A stretch of DNA of 64,000 nucleotides. It comes from Chrysopilus asiliformis (taxonomy: Eukaryota; Arthropoda; Insecta; Diptera; Rhagionidae). The position numbers and the translations under genes are program-made. Below the pieces are notes generated by a model, which worked only from the letters and a program-made list of their open reading frames with translations, was not told where the DNA came from and made no database searches. Shown piece by piece: positions 12,369 to 23,250 of the stretch (position 1 is its first letter; every line of letters starts with the position of its first letter). The stretch lies in the NCBI GenBank assembly GCA_964034945.1, contig OZ035962.1, positions 83,349,942-83,413,941 of the forward strand. The letters are read 5' to 3'.

Positions 12369-14180
12369 GATGAGAATGTTCCTGTCAAGAGAATTTACAG
12401 CAACAGGACATGGAAGTGGAGCGGGGTAGATATTAAGGGTGACTGTATTTCTTTTGTGAAGACATTAACATTTTATGTACGAAAAAGTATAAAAAAAATT
12501 CCCGGTTGGAAGGATCCCTAGAGTCCATAAATTACGATAATGCCATCATGTAAACACAACATCTAACGACTGCTATATCTTCACATTAACCCCAAGAATT
12601 CATCCAGCAACAAAATTAAAAATACTGAAATCCAGGCGAAAATTAAATGAAAATGAAAGTAGCCGCTGCTGTGTTTTGGTGTTAACTTCGTATAATTTTT
12701 GAAATTATATTTTTGTCATTCAACATTAAATCTTGGTGTTTAAATCCATTCGCAACGGAAAATTGTTCTTAAACTGATGTTATATTTTTTTTATTACAAG
12801 CACAATATAATGTAATGGATTTCGACACACTAGGTTTAAAATAGGTTTTTTATGGTTTTGCTACAAAAAATGTCAATTATAATTTTTCCGCAAAAGCATC
12901 TGTGAAAAATGTGGGAAATTATCCGTCACTAGCAACATTTCTCAAATATTTGAAAAATTCTTTGCTTCAAAATAGAGACACAGACTTAATTTCGCACATG
13001 AAAAACGTCTCAAAAAGACTCAGTATTTATGAAATCATAATGCATGAATCTATAGTTATGTTTTGCTAGCGAATTGTGAAATAAAATTTTACACTTTTGC
13101 TATAAAGTAGAAATTTAACGCAACTTTTATTTTATGCTCTTTGAACTAAAAATTTCAATTGTTCCGGAAATTGAACCAATTTGATTGACAACAACAAAAG
13201 ACATCAATCATGCCTTCATTGAGTTTGTCATAGATCTGACATATTATTCATGTCACATCTTATGTCAAATAAGAAACTCTTAAAAAGAAACTTTTCTTCC
13301 TTATTTTATTTAAAGTTCCATAAATTTTATAGTTCATATAAAGAAATAGACCTGAACTTCATTCCTTGAAGACTAATACAAGTAACTTACTTGAAATCAC
13401 TCACTCAAATAAACATAAAATCAATAGGTACATAAAAATCAAAAGTTCTCCCCAAGGACCTGTTGGCTTCTTCTATCAACAGTCACAGCATTATTTTGTA
13501 TACGCAAGGGTTTCAAATTCCCACCATCATCAGCCCGGGACGCTTTTACACACCTACCTTCAAATTTACTCGACTGGATATTGCTTCTTCAATGTATTTC
13601 ATTGTATTTCGGTATTTCTACCGTCGATATTTTGTCAAATTTTTGAATTCAAAGTAGTAAACCTGGGTAAGGTCTTTCACATTCAAATCTCTCTTTTGTT
13701 CAAACCCCTCTGCCTCTGGAGAAGCCCCTACGGAACCAAATTGTTTGTGAAATTTAAATCGATTTTTCGTTATTTTTTTTATATCTCAGACAGAACGCTT
13801 GAGGGATTGATCTATCTGCATATTTGTTTGTGAGTTTGGCAAAAAAAGCGAAAACTGCGTCAGATTTCAGGTGATAAAGAAATCAAATTCCTCAATTTAT
13901 AGCCTCAAGTTCCAAGGTGCTCGTTTTTCACCCCAAACATGCATCATTCCCTACACGTTTTTTCCTTTTAAATTCACTGATTGGAAGCTAACTTGTTAGG
14001 AAACCAATGTAAATTGAAACAAGGGCCATGGCTGTACTTTTTCGAGTAACAACTCTTCTTAAACAGTGTATTTTTTTAGGTTTATATTGGCTTAACCACT
14101 TTTCTTATTAATTTTGAATGTGTATCATCCAAGTAACAACATTTGATCATTGTGAAAGCATCGAACAATTATTAAAATAC
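12369..14180. other. Stretch without a supported gene
   Basis: A 155-codon plus-strand frame lies at 13366-13833. It lacks recognisable domains, has no obvious promoter or start context, and is Phe/Tyr/His-rich as expected from random AT-rich sequence, so it is not called. No element ends were found. Confidence 0.35.
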
Positions 14181-14577
14181 TAGCTTGCAGACCCGTCGTT
14201 GCCGGGTTAAGTTTTTTGTCTAAGTTTTAGAATACGAAGAAAACCGGAAAGAACATAAAAACTTTTTAATGGATCTATGTTGGGGCTGGACCCCCGACGA
14301 ACATCTATGCCAAATTTCAGGCCAATCGGTTCAGTAGTTTCCCCGCAAAAGAGTAACATAGCGCAAAAACTAAGTTTCGAAATCACTTTACCCCCTCCCC
14401 TTACTACCCCCACCCCTCGCGCTACTTTTCCGTATGCCTATGTTGGAACCAGAACTACCACAGACACTCATGCCAAATTTCAAGTCAATCGGTTCAGCCG
14501 TTTTTGCGTGAAAGAGGAACAGACAGACAGCAGACAGACAGACAGACAGACACCAACTCATTTTTATATATTAGGAT
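14181..14577 (+). mobile_element. Helitron-like (mini-me type) element, subfamily C
   Basis: Starts with actagcttgcagacccgtcg ttgccggg, similar to the 5' ends of mini-me/Lep1-type Helitrons. It contains two 'tgccaaatttcaggccaatc ggttca' cores, a (gaca)n microsatellite at 14519-14551, and ends at caactcatttttatatatta. At about 400 bp it looks like a compact, nearly complete non-autonomous copy. Family assignment rests on remembered structure, not an alignment. Confidence 0.7.
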
Positions 14578-14847
14578 GATTTCACTGAGAGAACAGATTC
14601 CTACAAAAAAAAGAATATGCGAGAGTGACTCCCAAACAAAAGGGGAATTCATGCCAAAAAATAGGAAATTTGCCCAAAATTATAGGAACAATTCCCTTTT
14701 TTTAAGAAATCAATGCAGAACAGTCCTTGGTCTCGTTGCTATTTGGACTTCCAATCGTGTAGAGAAGTTTTTGTTTGAGCGCAGCAAGGAATGACGACTT
14801 GTTGCACAATACTGTAATAAACGATGAAAAGACTATTTTTTCACATT

Positions 14848-14916
14848 TTTATTTCATTGCATTTATATTGTTAATACGTAAAGATTTTCCATTTTGACAA
14901 TCGCAATTTATTTATT
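14848..14916 (-). terminator. Polyadenylation signals of copy 1
   Basis: Minus-strand AATAAA occurs at 14911-14916 and 14907-14912 (overlapping the stop codon) and again at 14848-14853, about 60 bp downstream. The distal signal is the more plausible one for a normal 3' UTR. It is also present in copy 2 at 27397-27402, just beyond the duplicated block. Confidence 0.6.
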
Positions 14917-15379
14917 GAGCTGGACGATTGGGTCGGCCACTGGGCCTTCCACTAGGTCTTCCACTGGGTCTGCCACTGGGTCTGGCTCCTTGACGAACAG
15001 GACGACGTGGGCGGCCTCCGCTATTTGGTCTCCTACCACCTTGTTGCCTATTTGGTCGCCTTCCGCCTCCTGGTCTGCGATTTGGCCGTCTTCTTGCAGG
15101 TCTTCCAGGCCTTCCCGGTCGTCCCCCAGGGCGTCCTGGTCTCTGTGTGTTGTTTACTCTTGATGGGCGCCCTCCAGATGGTCTTCCTGCAGCTAAAGCT
15201 GCGTCAGAGCTTGTTGGATCCATTCCATCGCAACCCGCGGCAGAATCTTCTGACCCTGAAGCCGAGCCTGAACCTGAGCCTCCACCTGAGCCTGAACCTG
15301 AGCCTGATTGAGCATTAATAACTGCAACTAGAACCATCAATCCAAAACTAATTAATATAATTGCCCTCATTGTTAACAA
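14912..15379 (-). CDS. Secreted Gly/Ser- and Arg-Pro-Gly-repeat protein, copy 1
   Basis: 155-residue protein of unknown function. Residues 1-23 form a signal peptide (hydrophobic ILISFGLMVLVAVINA, likely cleavage before Q24). Met4 is an alternative start; either gives the same mature chain. Residues 25-49 are almost pure Gly-Ser. Residues 50-64 hold the single cysteine (C50) and a short acidic piece. Residues 65-155 are a highly basic tail with 28 arginines and no lysine, built of GRP, RRPN and four GRPS repeats near the C-terminus. The gene has no intron, a TATA box with a suitably spaced initiator, and AATAAA overlapping the stop. A near-identical paralogue lies at 27466-27933, differing at D54E and N151G. 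Such low-complexity secreted proteins occur as salivary or silk components, cuticle-associated proteins and antimicrobial-like peptides. Which applies here is not visible. Confidence 0.85.
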   Translation of the reverse strand: MLTMRAIILISFGLMVLVAVINAQSGSGSGSGGGSGSGSASGSEDSAAGCDGMDPTSSDAALAAGRPSGGRPSRVNNTQRPGRPGGRPGRPGRPARRRPNRRPGGGRRPNRQQGGRRPNSGGRPRRPVRQGARPSGRPSGRPSGRPSGRPNRPAQ

Positions 15380-15419
15380 CTTGTATTTCAGTAATAATTT
15401 AAAGAAAATCTACTGAAAT

Positions 15420-15455
15420 CTGATACCTTCATCCAATTTTTAGTCCCCATTTATA
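15420..15455 (-). promoter_or_regulatory. Core promoter of secreted-protein gene copy 1
   Basis: On the minus strand TATAAAT occupies 15449-15455 and an initiator-like TATCAG occupies 15420-15425, about 29 bp downstream. This is the usual spacing for a TATA-Inr insect promoter, and it gives a 5' leader of about 40 bp before the ATG. The same arrangement is kept in copy 2. Confidence 0.75.
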
Positions 15456-15732
15456 CCCGAAAACTCTAAATGGGGTTTTGTTTTTTACTCATTTTAATGA
15501 GTTAATTAAAAATCAATTACTTGATACAAATAACAAAGTATTTAGTGCGATTTTCTTATTAAAAAAAACTTAATCAAAACATGTTGTACGTTGTCCATTA
15601 AATTAAATTTAAAAGTTTTTTCAGCATTTAAAAACTATTGTTACTAATCATGTTTTCATAAATATGTGCTATTGTTTTTACGGTATGCCTAATTTGAATA
15701 ACATAATTATTACACGAGTCAGACCAAATTTT

Positions 15733-16300
15733 ACTTTCCTGTGCTATAGAGGGAAAGTATTGTATTCCAAATGGAGACCGACTCGAGAACGAGGGCAGAT
15801 AGAAATTTTTTGATCAGCCCGAAATTCGTTTCAGGCAAAATTATGCGAATGTCCGTGCATCTGTCTGTCAGTCTGTCCGTTTTACGTATCTTAAATAACT
15901 CGAGAACGCGTTGAGCTGGCGACTTCTACGAAAATTGTTGTCTTCTATAAACTTTTGGAAAAGTAACAATATTTTGAATACAGTTTTTTGAAAATTTCTC
16001 GAAAACTGTTCGCTTTTGGGAAAATAATTAATAGAGCAGAATTTGAAAAACATCAAATTTAATGGGTTTTTGTATCTCTAATGGTTCTCAACATATTTCA
16101 AAAAAAATTAAGTTTTTTGAAAATATCTTGGAAACTTTTTCATTTCATGAAAAAATGCTTTTAACCAAATTTAAAGAAAATAAAATTTCCTGTATATTTT
16201 CCCTTAACGTTTTTAACGTATCTCTAACTGTTCTCAAAAGACTTGAAGAAAATTGTGTTAATCAAATGATTTATATTGATCACAACTGATTTTTTTTTGT
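15733..16300 (-). mobile_element. Helentron-like element, subfamily D
   Basis: Minus-strand copy whose tail abuts the duplicated gene block. The tail contains a hairpin (actttcc...ggaaagt), then 'ggagaccgactcgagaacga', a short GTCY array (ctgtctgtcagtctgtccg) and 'taactcgagaacgcgttgag'. Matching copies are at 30357 and 61042. The 5' end near 16300 is uncertain. No protein is encoded. Confidence 0.55.
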
Positions 16301-16603
16301 TTGCCTGTATTATTGTTATATCATATTTAAGTTGGCAAAAAAAGTCGACAAATCAAGTTTCCCGCCGTAAAAAGTTGAATCGAATTTAACTTTTGTCGGT
16401 CAGCTCGCCGACATGGTTGATGCAAAATGAAATCTGATGGGGACGTCATAAAATCTAAATTTCGTCAGTCAAGAGGAAATTAAAGAAAGTATTAGCGAAT
16501 ATAGTTGCTGTGTTGCTTACATTCACATTCCTAATTTGTATGATAATTGGTAACAAAAAATGTTATATGTGGCTTACCGTCCCATTGTCAAAATCAAATG
16601 AAA
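16301..16603. other. Short stretch without recognisable feature
   Basis: No gene or element ends seen between the subfamily D and A elements. Confidence 0.35.
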
Positions 16604-17172
16604 AACATAACAAAAGCTATAATTGCCAATGTGGCAATCATTGGAGACCCGTATGGTGATATTCGTATCAAAATTCGAACAGTTGTACCAAAATTCCACT
16701 TTGAAGTCAAACTTTGCAATAAGATTTTTTAAAATTTATTCCAATCGGATTTTGATGTATGGGAGTTTTATGTAGAATCACATCCTAAAAAACTTTTGTT
16801 CTTGGACTTTTTTAATAAGATGCACCGTTTTTGAGATATTCACAAAAAACGATTTCGTTCGTATGGGGGGTACCCCCCCTAATGGTCCATTTTTGTCCAT
16901 TAACGAATTTAGCCTCGCATTTTACGAAAAATGGACCTGTGCAAAATTTCAAGTCTGTAGCTCAATCCGTGCGCCCGTAATCCGCGCCACAGACAGACGG
17001 ACAGACAGACGGACGGACAGATGGACAGACGGACGGACATGCAAAATTCAATTTTTTTTATCATTCTTAACACACTGGTGTAATTCATTTTTGTGTCTGA
17101 TGACGAGATCTTGGCGTTACAAACGGTAAAGCAAAGTTAATATACCCTTTGGTTTCACCATACGGGTATAAA
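16604..17172 (+). mobile_element. Helentron/DINE-1-like element, subfamily A, near full length
   Basis: The best preserved A copy, ~570 bp. It has the head aacataacaaaagctataat, subterminal repeat acccgtatggtgatat about 40 bp in, 'gattttgatgtatggga', 'gttcgtatggggggtacccc', 'ctcaatccgtgcgcccgtaa', a GACA/GACG array at 16990-17038 and a tail ending tttcaccatacgggtataaa. The subterminal repeats are exact inverted complements (acccgtatggtga / tcaccatacgggt). This matches the architecture described for DINE-1/mini-me Helentrons. Confidence 0.72.
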
Positions 17173-17382
17173 CAAATGGCGTTTAGAACATCAAAGTGTG
17201 CGCAATTTTATATGGAGGGCGACATTATCGCCGTAATCTGTCGCCGTATATGTTGTGTCGGGCCAATTGTATTTTGCGCTTCAATTAACCGATATATATT
17301 TTTCAATATTTTTTGAGTCAAAAAAGCTCGCATTTCAGTACCTATATATCTTCGTGAATGAACTTGCATATTGGTAGCATAG

Positions 17383-17555
17383 AGCCTGTTCACATTGGTT
17401 GAAATAGTCCGCCTAATAATGGCAGAAACTGGCAACATTAAGGGAAGATGACGAAGTGGGATTGCCCTATCAGCAGTCCCACTTCCTCACCATACCTTAA
17501 TGTTGCCAGTTTCTGTCATAATTAGGCGGACTATTTCAACCAATGGAAACAGGCC
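17383..17555. mobile_element. Foldback-like MITE with AGCCTG ends and 5-bp TSD catag
   Basis: 173-bp element formed by two long inverted arms (agcctgttcacattggttga ... tcaaccaatggaaacaggcc) with a short centre near 17450-17490. It is flanked by catag at 17378-17382 and 17556-17560. A longer relative with TSD gaatg is at 34579-36033. Confidence 0.85.
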
Positions 17556-17684
17556 CATAGACACCAACGAAACTAACAGTTCTTATCAAAGTCAAAAATG
17601 CGATGGAGGGGAGACTTCTATGCTGGTTCTACTAACGCATGCAATCCCGTTTTTAATGTTTTTCTCTGTTTTTTTTTTCTTTAA

Positions 17685-17977
17685 CCCTTTCGGTACATGT
17701 TTTTTTCTGTGGGTTTTAAAAATACTCTGTATTTATGATGTTTAATTAATGATGTTTAAGCTATTAGTATTCATTTAAAACAAAAAAAAAATTAAAAATT
17801 TTAATTTTTTTTCAAATACGTCCACTGTGGTTCAGCTTTTTACTCAAAAAACCAAAACTGGGTCAAAAATGCACTTAATGGTGCACTGAATGAGAATAGA
17901 GTGTTGGAAATAAATAAATAATAAGACAATTCAAATTTTTTAGCATGATGCCATATGGCATCAAAATACCGAAAGGG
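17685..17977. mobile_element. piggyBac-like MITE, TTAA target
   Basis: 293-bp element with inverted ends ccctttcggta / taccgaaaggg bounded by TTAA on both sides (17681-17684, 17978-17981). CCCTTT-type ends plus TTAA duplication are the piggyBac signature. It is non-coding. Confidence 0.85.
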
Positions 17978-17981
17978 TTAA

Positions 17982-19388
17982 AAAAAAATAATTTAAAATC
18001 CGTATAAAAAGCCCATCTCAAATTATGCATAAATATAAATTCAATTGCCAAATTATAAGAAAAAACGAAATTGATTGTTTCATTTCAAAATAACAATACA
18101 TGAACGCACATAAGTACTTCATCTTACGAAATACGTGGAAAAATTACAACACATTCCAGTTTACCTCTAAAGTTTGAATCTGTCTGTCGGATGTTCCACT
18201 TCTGGCAGAATCTATCTAGTACAACAATCACGTACATGATTGTCTGATAAAAACGTAAAAACCTTATACGTTTGCAGAATTTAACACTGAAAGCAGAAAT
18301 GCGCTAGACTGTCTTTAGCAACAACTGAAAATTTAAAAATAGCAAAAGTTTGCTTTTTTAACAAATTGTTACTTGGGTTAAAGTGCAATTGTAGAGTTGA
18401 CAGAAAACACCTGCTGCTATTCGCATTTGGTTTTTTCTTAACATGATTGATGAATGCGGACTTGGGTTAAAAGGGCAAATATTGAGGTTGATCGGCAGGA
18501 TATTGAGTATTCCCTGTCTGCATGTCAACGGTAAAATCTTCGATTAAGTTTGTTCGTATTACGGTCGTAGCACCTGTGGCCAAGGGATCCTCGTCTATAT
18601 TCTAGAATCAATGGAAAGTGTCAAGAACGTGCTTGAATCAGATCTGGGCCACGTGGCCACTACTGCAGTGTCAGATTGTGCCAAAGTCTAGAAATAGTCC
18701 TTGCTTGGTACTTTGCTTCCTCTTTACAACTAACGAAGTTTAATATGTAAAGTGTATTAGTATGCTTCTATAAGGATATCTTTTTTTATCGCTTCCACTT
18801 TTAGGCACGCAAGAGTAACTCAATATAGAGTGTGGAAAACCCCGAGTCCTGATTTGATTACGGCTATTCTCGATGATTGAAAGAGGTATAGTCATTGGAA
18901 AGGAACATTACCGGTAATGAGATTTTTTTCCAAGATTTTCCTACCATATTGACTCCCAGGTTTTCCCTTTTTTAATTTTTCACTGTTAGTGGGCGGATAG
19001 AAGGTTAAATGAAGGTACTTTCATTCGAAAAGGTGTTGTCGATGGCGGATAATAAAATCATATTATGAGCAAAGAAATATAGGAATGAAAACTTAATCAG
19101 ATTCCGATGAATGGATGATAATTCACATAATGGTAAGGATTTCGTGCTAACGCTATGGTTCTGTTTTATTTATATAAATGAAATATAATAAAAAGCATAA
19201 AATATTTTTTATGAAGGGATATTTCTATTTGCGGAATGGAATCATAGCAGAAGTTATTCTGATGTTCATTTGGTCGATAAAATTTTAGTATTAAAAGTTT
19301 TATGGATAATAAAAACGACGTTTTGTATTTAAAAACTGTTTCCGTTTAATTAATTGATTTACGTATACATTTTTAATTATCTTTAACT
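17982..19388. other. Stretch without recognisable gene or element
   Basis: No supported gene. The phrase acttgggttaaa occurs twice (about 18373 and 18461) without forming a definable element. Confidence 0.35.
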
Positions 19389-20255
19389 AGAATTTTGAAC
19401 CGGCATCGCCCGGATTAAAGCATGAGTAGAACAAAGCCTTGGAAAACAAAATCCAATTGGTTCTAAATTATATAGCATGCGTGTTTTTCTTTAACACGTT
19501 CGTGACATTTGCTTTTTCAACTTTTTTTACATTTGGACATCGTGTACCACGGGTGGTACACTAGCGATTTGTTTTCTGGCGGTTGTGCGCCATCGCTGGT
19601 ACACGGTGCGTTTTTTTATATTACTTCCACAAAAAAACTACCGCACTATTTACTCGCGCGGTTTTAAAAAACTGTACATGTACCACCAGTGGTACACGAT
19701 GTCAAGAACGTGTTAAACTTTTTTCTCTTCGGATAACGGTTTTTTCTCTTCGGATAAAAAATTAACAAAAAGACAATAAATTCCAGCATTCGTATTCGGA
19801 TTCATTTTGCCCCCTTCCCTTACTCTCCACACCTTCCGGGCTACTTCTTTGTAAAGCTGGACCCCCGATGATTATCTATGCCGAATTTCATGTCAATCGA
19901 GTTGGTAACTTTCACGTGTTTGACTAACATAGAATAAAAGTAAGTTACTTATAAAAGTAACCATCCCCACCACGGGGGCACTTTTCAAAAAAACTTCGCC
20001 ATATCTGCAGCTTGAAATTTCGCGGAATCGTTACTATGAAACGAAACGTGATTCTGAACTGTCATTTCAGGAAATTTGAAGGTGCTGTTATGGCGAAGTC
20101 AAGAGTCAAAAGCTGCGTCGAAGTCGAAAGACAGAGACGCGTCGAGATACTACATGATTCAGCGAATATGCATGCCAAATTTCAGGTCAATTGGTTCAGC
20201 TGTTTTCAGGTGAAAGAGGAACAGACAGACATACACCAACTCATTTTTATATGAA
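19389..20255 (+). mobile_element. Helitron-like (mini-me type) element, subfamily C, interrupted
   Basis: Begins with actagaattttgaaccggca and 'cgcccgga', the degenerate C head. It is interrupted by a piggyBac-like MITE (19495-19712). It continues with the 'cccccgatgattatctatgc' and 'tttcatgtcaatcg' blocks and ends with a short gacagacat stretch and caactcatttttatatg. Confidence 0.6.
19495..19712. mobile_element. piggyBac-like MITE, TTAA target, nested in a C element
   Basis: 218-bp element with inverted ends cacgttcgtgacat / atgtcaagaacgtg and TTAA on both sides (19491-19494, 19713-19716). Internally, 'gtaccacgggtggtacac' and 'gtaccaccagtggtacac' are palindromic repeats. It is non-coding. 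Confidence 0.85.
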
Positions 20256-21501
20256 ACGCTCTGAATAGAAATGGATCAAGTCCAGACAATCAGATATTGA
20301 GAAATTACGCGTTAAAGTTTTCATATCTCTATTAATTCGTAAATAAATATTTACATATATTGGTAGCTTAAAGGTTATATTTTACCAAGGCTGAGTAAAA
20401 AATATATTGGGGTTCTGTAATAAGTTTAAAAATCAAGTAGTTTGAGAGAGAAAAAAAGAAAATGACGTAAGTATAGATTTGATGTATTTCAGCATTGAAA
20501 TAATTTTTTTTTCAGTCATCAATGGAAATACAGGAGTGGTATTCCGTAACTTGTTTCAAGCGATTGTTTCGAGTTAGAAGAAAAACTAGTTTTCGCTGTC
20601 TCTGTTTCGACCAGTGACGTTTCTTCTAAGGTGCGAGGGTGTTCACTGCACACCCTACTGAAATCCAATATGTATCGGAAATCTATTGTTAATTAATTTC
20701 TTTTTTTTTGTGCCAATTCTTTCGACAATTTACCAATGGCAATGGTTGCCTAAAGCACCCGCACCCTACATTACCAACCTGCTTCTTTATCTTTCGATCT
20801 TGCGACCAACCAAGTGTTCTCCACTTTACAGCCAACCAAAGTAAAAATTGCTTGTGGCCTTCTTTCCTACTCGCCCCTTAGCGAAACACACTCGAAACGC
20901 AATACCGACTCTTTCGGTCGTTCGACCGACTTGAGTGTTCTCCAATTTACAGCGCACCAAAGCAAAGTAAAAACACATATGACCAGTGTTGGGGTTATCT
21001 AGATAATAATTATCTAGATAATCATCTAGATAAAAAAAAATGTTATCTTTATCTTATCTAGATAACAACCCAAAAAAGTTATCTTTATCTTATCTAGATA
21101 AAGGAAAATCCCATTTATCTAGAGATAATCGTTACCACCGAAAATCAAAAAATTAAATCTGAAAAAATGCTGAAACGAAATTGTTTTCTGCATACTTTTG
21201 AAAACCTAAAAACTTTTTTTAGGAACAGTTTTATACTTGGCAACAATTTTTGTTTACAGACAAGGAAGCGAATTGTCACTCTTTCCCTCGCCTCTCTTCT
21301 CTTGTCCATAAAAAAAAAGTTCTGCCATTAACTGTTGCCAAGTGTAAACCGGGCTATGAACGAAATAAAAAATCATAACGTTATAAATTTCCTTACGTAG
21401 CAAAATTAAACTTATATTTCGTGACGTTATTTCGTTACGTTACGATAACGTTTCTTATCCGTTTTCTTTTATTATTATTTCGTTTCTTATTATATTTAAA
21501 C

Positions 21502-22272
21502 TAGCAGACCCTTCGTTGGCAGCTAAAAGTTTTTTGTATAAATTTTAGAATGCCAAAACACCGTAAATAACTTAAAAAGTTTTGGGAAATCCTAATGTTA
21601 TCCTTACAGGACCTTCCGTTTCGAATTTTGAAATTCCAACTCCAGATTCGTGATAAGCAACCCTGAAAACCTCCCAAAGACTGTTTTTGCGAGAAAAATT
21701 GGAAAAAGGACATTTCCGTTATCCTTATAGGACCTTCCGTTTAGCATTTGAAAAATCGAACACCGGATTCGCGATCAGCGACCTCGAAAACCCCTTAGTG
21801 GCAATTGTTTCAAGAAAAATTGGAAAAAGGACATTTGCGTTAACCTTGCAGGACTTTTCGGTTAGAATTTTGAAATTCCAACACCGGATTCGTGATCAGC
21901 GACCCCAAAAACCCCCCTATACCGTTTTTTCCAGGGAGAAATGGGAAAAAGGATATATTCATTATCCTTACAGGACCTTCCGTTTCGAATTTTGAAAATC
22001 TAATACCGGATTCGTGATCAGCGACCCCAAAAACCCTATAATGCAAATTTTTCCGGGGAGAAATGGGAAAAAGGATATTTTCATTATCCTTACAGGACCT
22101 TCCGTTTCGAATTTTGAAAATCTACATAGCTAAAAACCTGCTCCTGGCAACGCAGATCATTTTGCAAAAAACCGCGTAAAAATCGGTCCAGTCGTTTTTG
22201 AGTTTTGTAATCACAAACAGACAGACAGACAGACAAACAAACATCCATTTTTATATATACATATACGAGTAG
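21502..22272 (+). mobile_element. Helitron-like element with five 121-bp units, innermost layer
   Basis: Starts actagcagacccttcgttgg like the C element at 14181. It ends after 'aatcggtccagtcgtttttg', a (gaca)n run at 22215-22237 and tttttatatatacatatacg. Between them a ~121-bp unit (ttatccttacaggaccttcc...) starts at 21598, 21719, 21839, 21963 and 22084. Short frames running through the units are repeat shadows, not genes. Confidence 0.7.
21598..22125. repeat. ~121-bp tandem repeat, 4+ units
   Basis: Each unit contains ttatccttacaggaccttcc, ttgaaattccaacaccggat, a 'gtgatcagcgacccc' block and an 'agaaatgggaaaaaggata' block. The spacings are 121, 120, 124 and 121 bp. Related single or double units occur at about 28625-28860, 31010-31145 and 57010-57100. 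Confidence 0.9.
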
Positions 22273-22836
22273 ATTGGAAATCAAGAAAAGCAAAAAATTT
22301 TGTGCTATTTTTTTTAGTACGTAATTTTGAATTTTGTGCAATGTCAAAATAAATATTTATCTAAAAATTATCTAGATAATTTGGCTTTTTATCTTATCTT
22401 ATCTATTATCTTTCATATTTTCATTATCTATTATCTTATCTAGATAAACATTACGAGCATTTATCTTTATCTTTATCTAGATAAAAAAATAATTATCTGG
22501 CCCCAACACTGCATATGACTAAGTAAAAGTCTATAATAAAAAACGTTTCACCACACACAAAGTTCACAAGAAGCAACCACACACAACGATGAATTTGGGT
22601 GCTCCAGAAAAAGCCGCACGGCGAACCGATGCGATATTGCTTGCTGCTGGCCGCGATGCTGCGAAACCCGACAATAGAAAACCGACCATCGTATGGCCGT
22701 TCGGCTGACGTGCTGATGCGTGTGGGTGTGTGTGCCAAGCAAAACAGCAATATTGCTTGCTCATCAGCTCAGTCGGTTTCTGATTTTACAGGTGTTCAGT
22801 TGGCTTTTGTGTATGAGAAATAATTAATTTAATATT

Positions 22837-23250
22837 ATGGCTTGTGGATGCGGATGCGCAATCGAAAAATTGTTTGAGAAACCATTTTCTCAATTAAATA
22901 TCGAGGAAAAATTGGAAATTATAAATTCAGGTAAGCCGACACCGGCACTTCCCGACTTAACTTGCAAAGTAGTATCGAAAGGAAAATCTTTTAGTAGACA
23001 TTTTCAGCCTTCTTCTTATGAATCAAAATGCTGGCTATGCGGTTGCTCTGCTATTAATAAATTATTTTGTTGGTCATGTTTACTTTTTTCAAGTAATCAA
23101 GAAAAGGGTGTTTGGACTACAGGCTACAATGATTTAAATCATTTAACTGCCGCAATAACAAAACATACCGTCTCCCAAGTGCACATTAATAATAGCGTTA
23201 CATTAAAAACTTATGGAAATACACGCGTTACTCAACAAAGAAAAAAATAA
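22837..23250 (+). pseudogene. hAT transposase N-terminal remnant with TTF-type zinc finger
   Basis: 137-codon frame. Residues 1-45 are a linker-like start (EKPFSQLNIEEKLEIINSGK). Residues 45-125 match the TTF-type zinc finger of ZMYM1-like hAT transposases: SFSRHFQPSSYESKCWLCG, KLFCWSCLLFS, GVWTTGYNDLNHL, then ITKHTVSQVHINNS with the pattern C-x-C, C-x2-C, H...H. Similarity ends at about residue 130 and the frame stops in an A-rich patch. The DDE-like core and hAT dimerisation region are absent. The frame sits inside element 20612-23420 on its plus strand. This is a deleted transposase, not a host gene. Confidence 0.82.

Larger units (their letters stand above)
14854..15732. repeat. Segmental duplication, copy 1 (contains secreted-protein gene)
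   Basis: This ~879-bp block is repeated at 27408-28287 in the same orientation with about nine differences that I can count (roughly 99% identity). It includes the complete gene, its TATA promoter, 3' signals and about 350 bp upstream. Its right border coincides with the terminus of the subfamily D element at 15733; its left border falls in an A/T-rich run. Confidence 0.93.
20984..22511. mobile_element. hAT MITE, TSD catatgac, nested in the TTF-type hAT
   Basis: Ends cagtgttgggg / ccccaacactg followed by repeated ttatctagataa motifs on both sides. The 8-bp duplication catatgac is perfect (20976-20983, 22512-22519). It is 1528 bp, of which about 770 bp is the Helitron-like insertion at 21502. 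It is non-coding. Confidence 0.93.

Noticed and set aside
13366..13833. 155-codon plus-strand frame
   Set aside because: No domain, signal peptide or promoter; composition is that of random AT-rich DNA. Left as uncalled.
14894..15318. Plus-strand frames of 89 and 103 codons overlapping the secreted-protein gene (also at 27448-27872)
   Set aside because: They are antisense shadows of the GC-rich Arg-Pro-Gly repeat gene. The minus strand has the signal peptide, TATA box and poly(A) signals; the plus strand has none.
21501..22046. Frames on both strands across the 121-bp repeat
   Set aside because: The unit length lets frames stay open across copies; no protein family resemblance.
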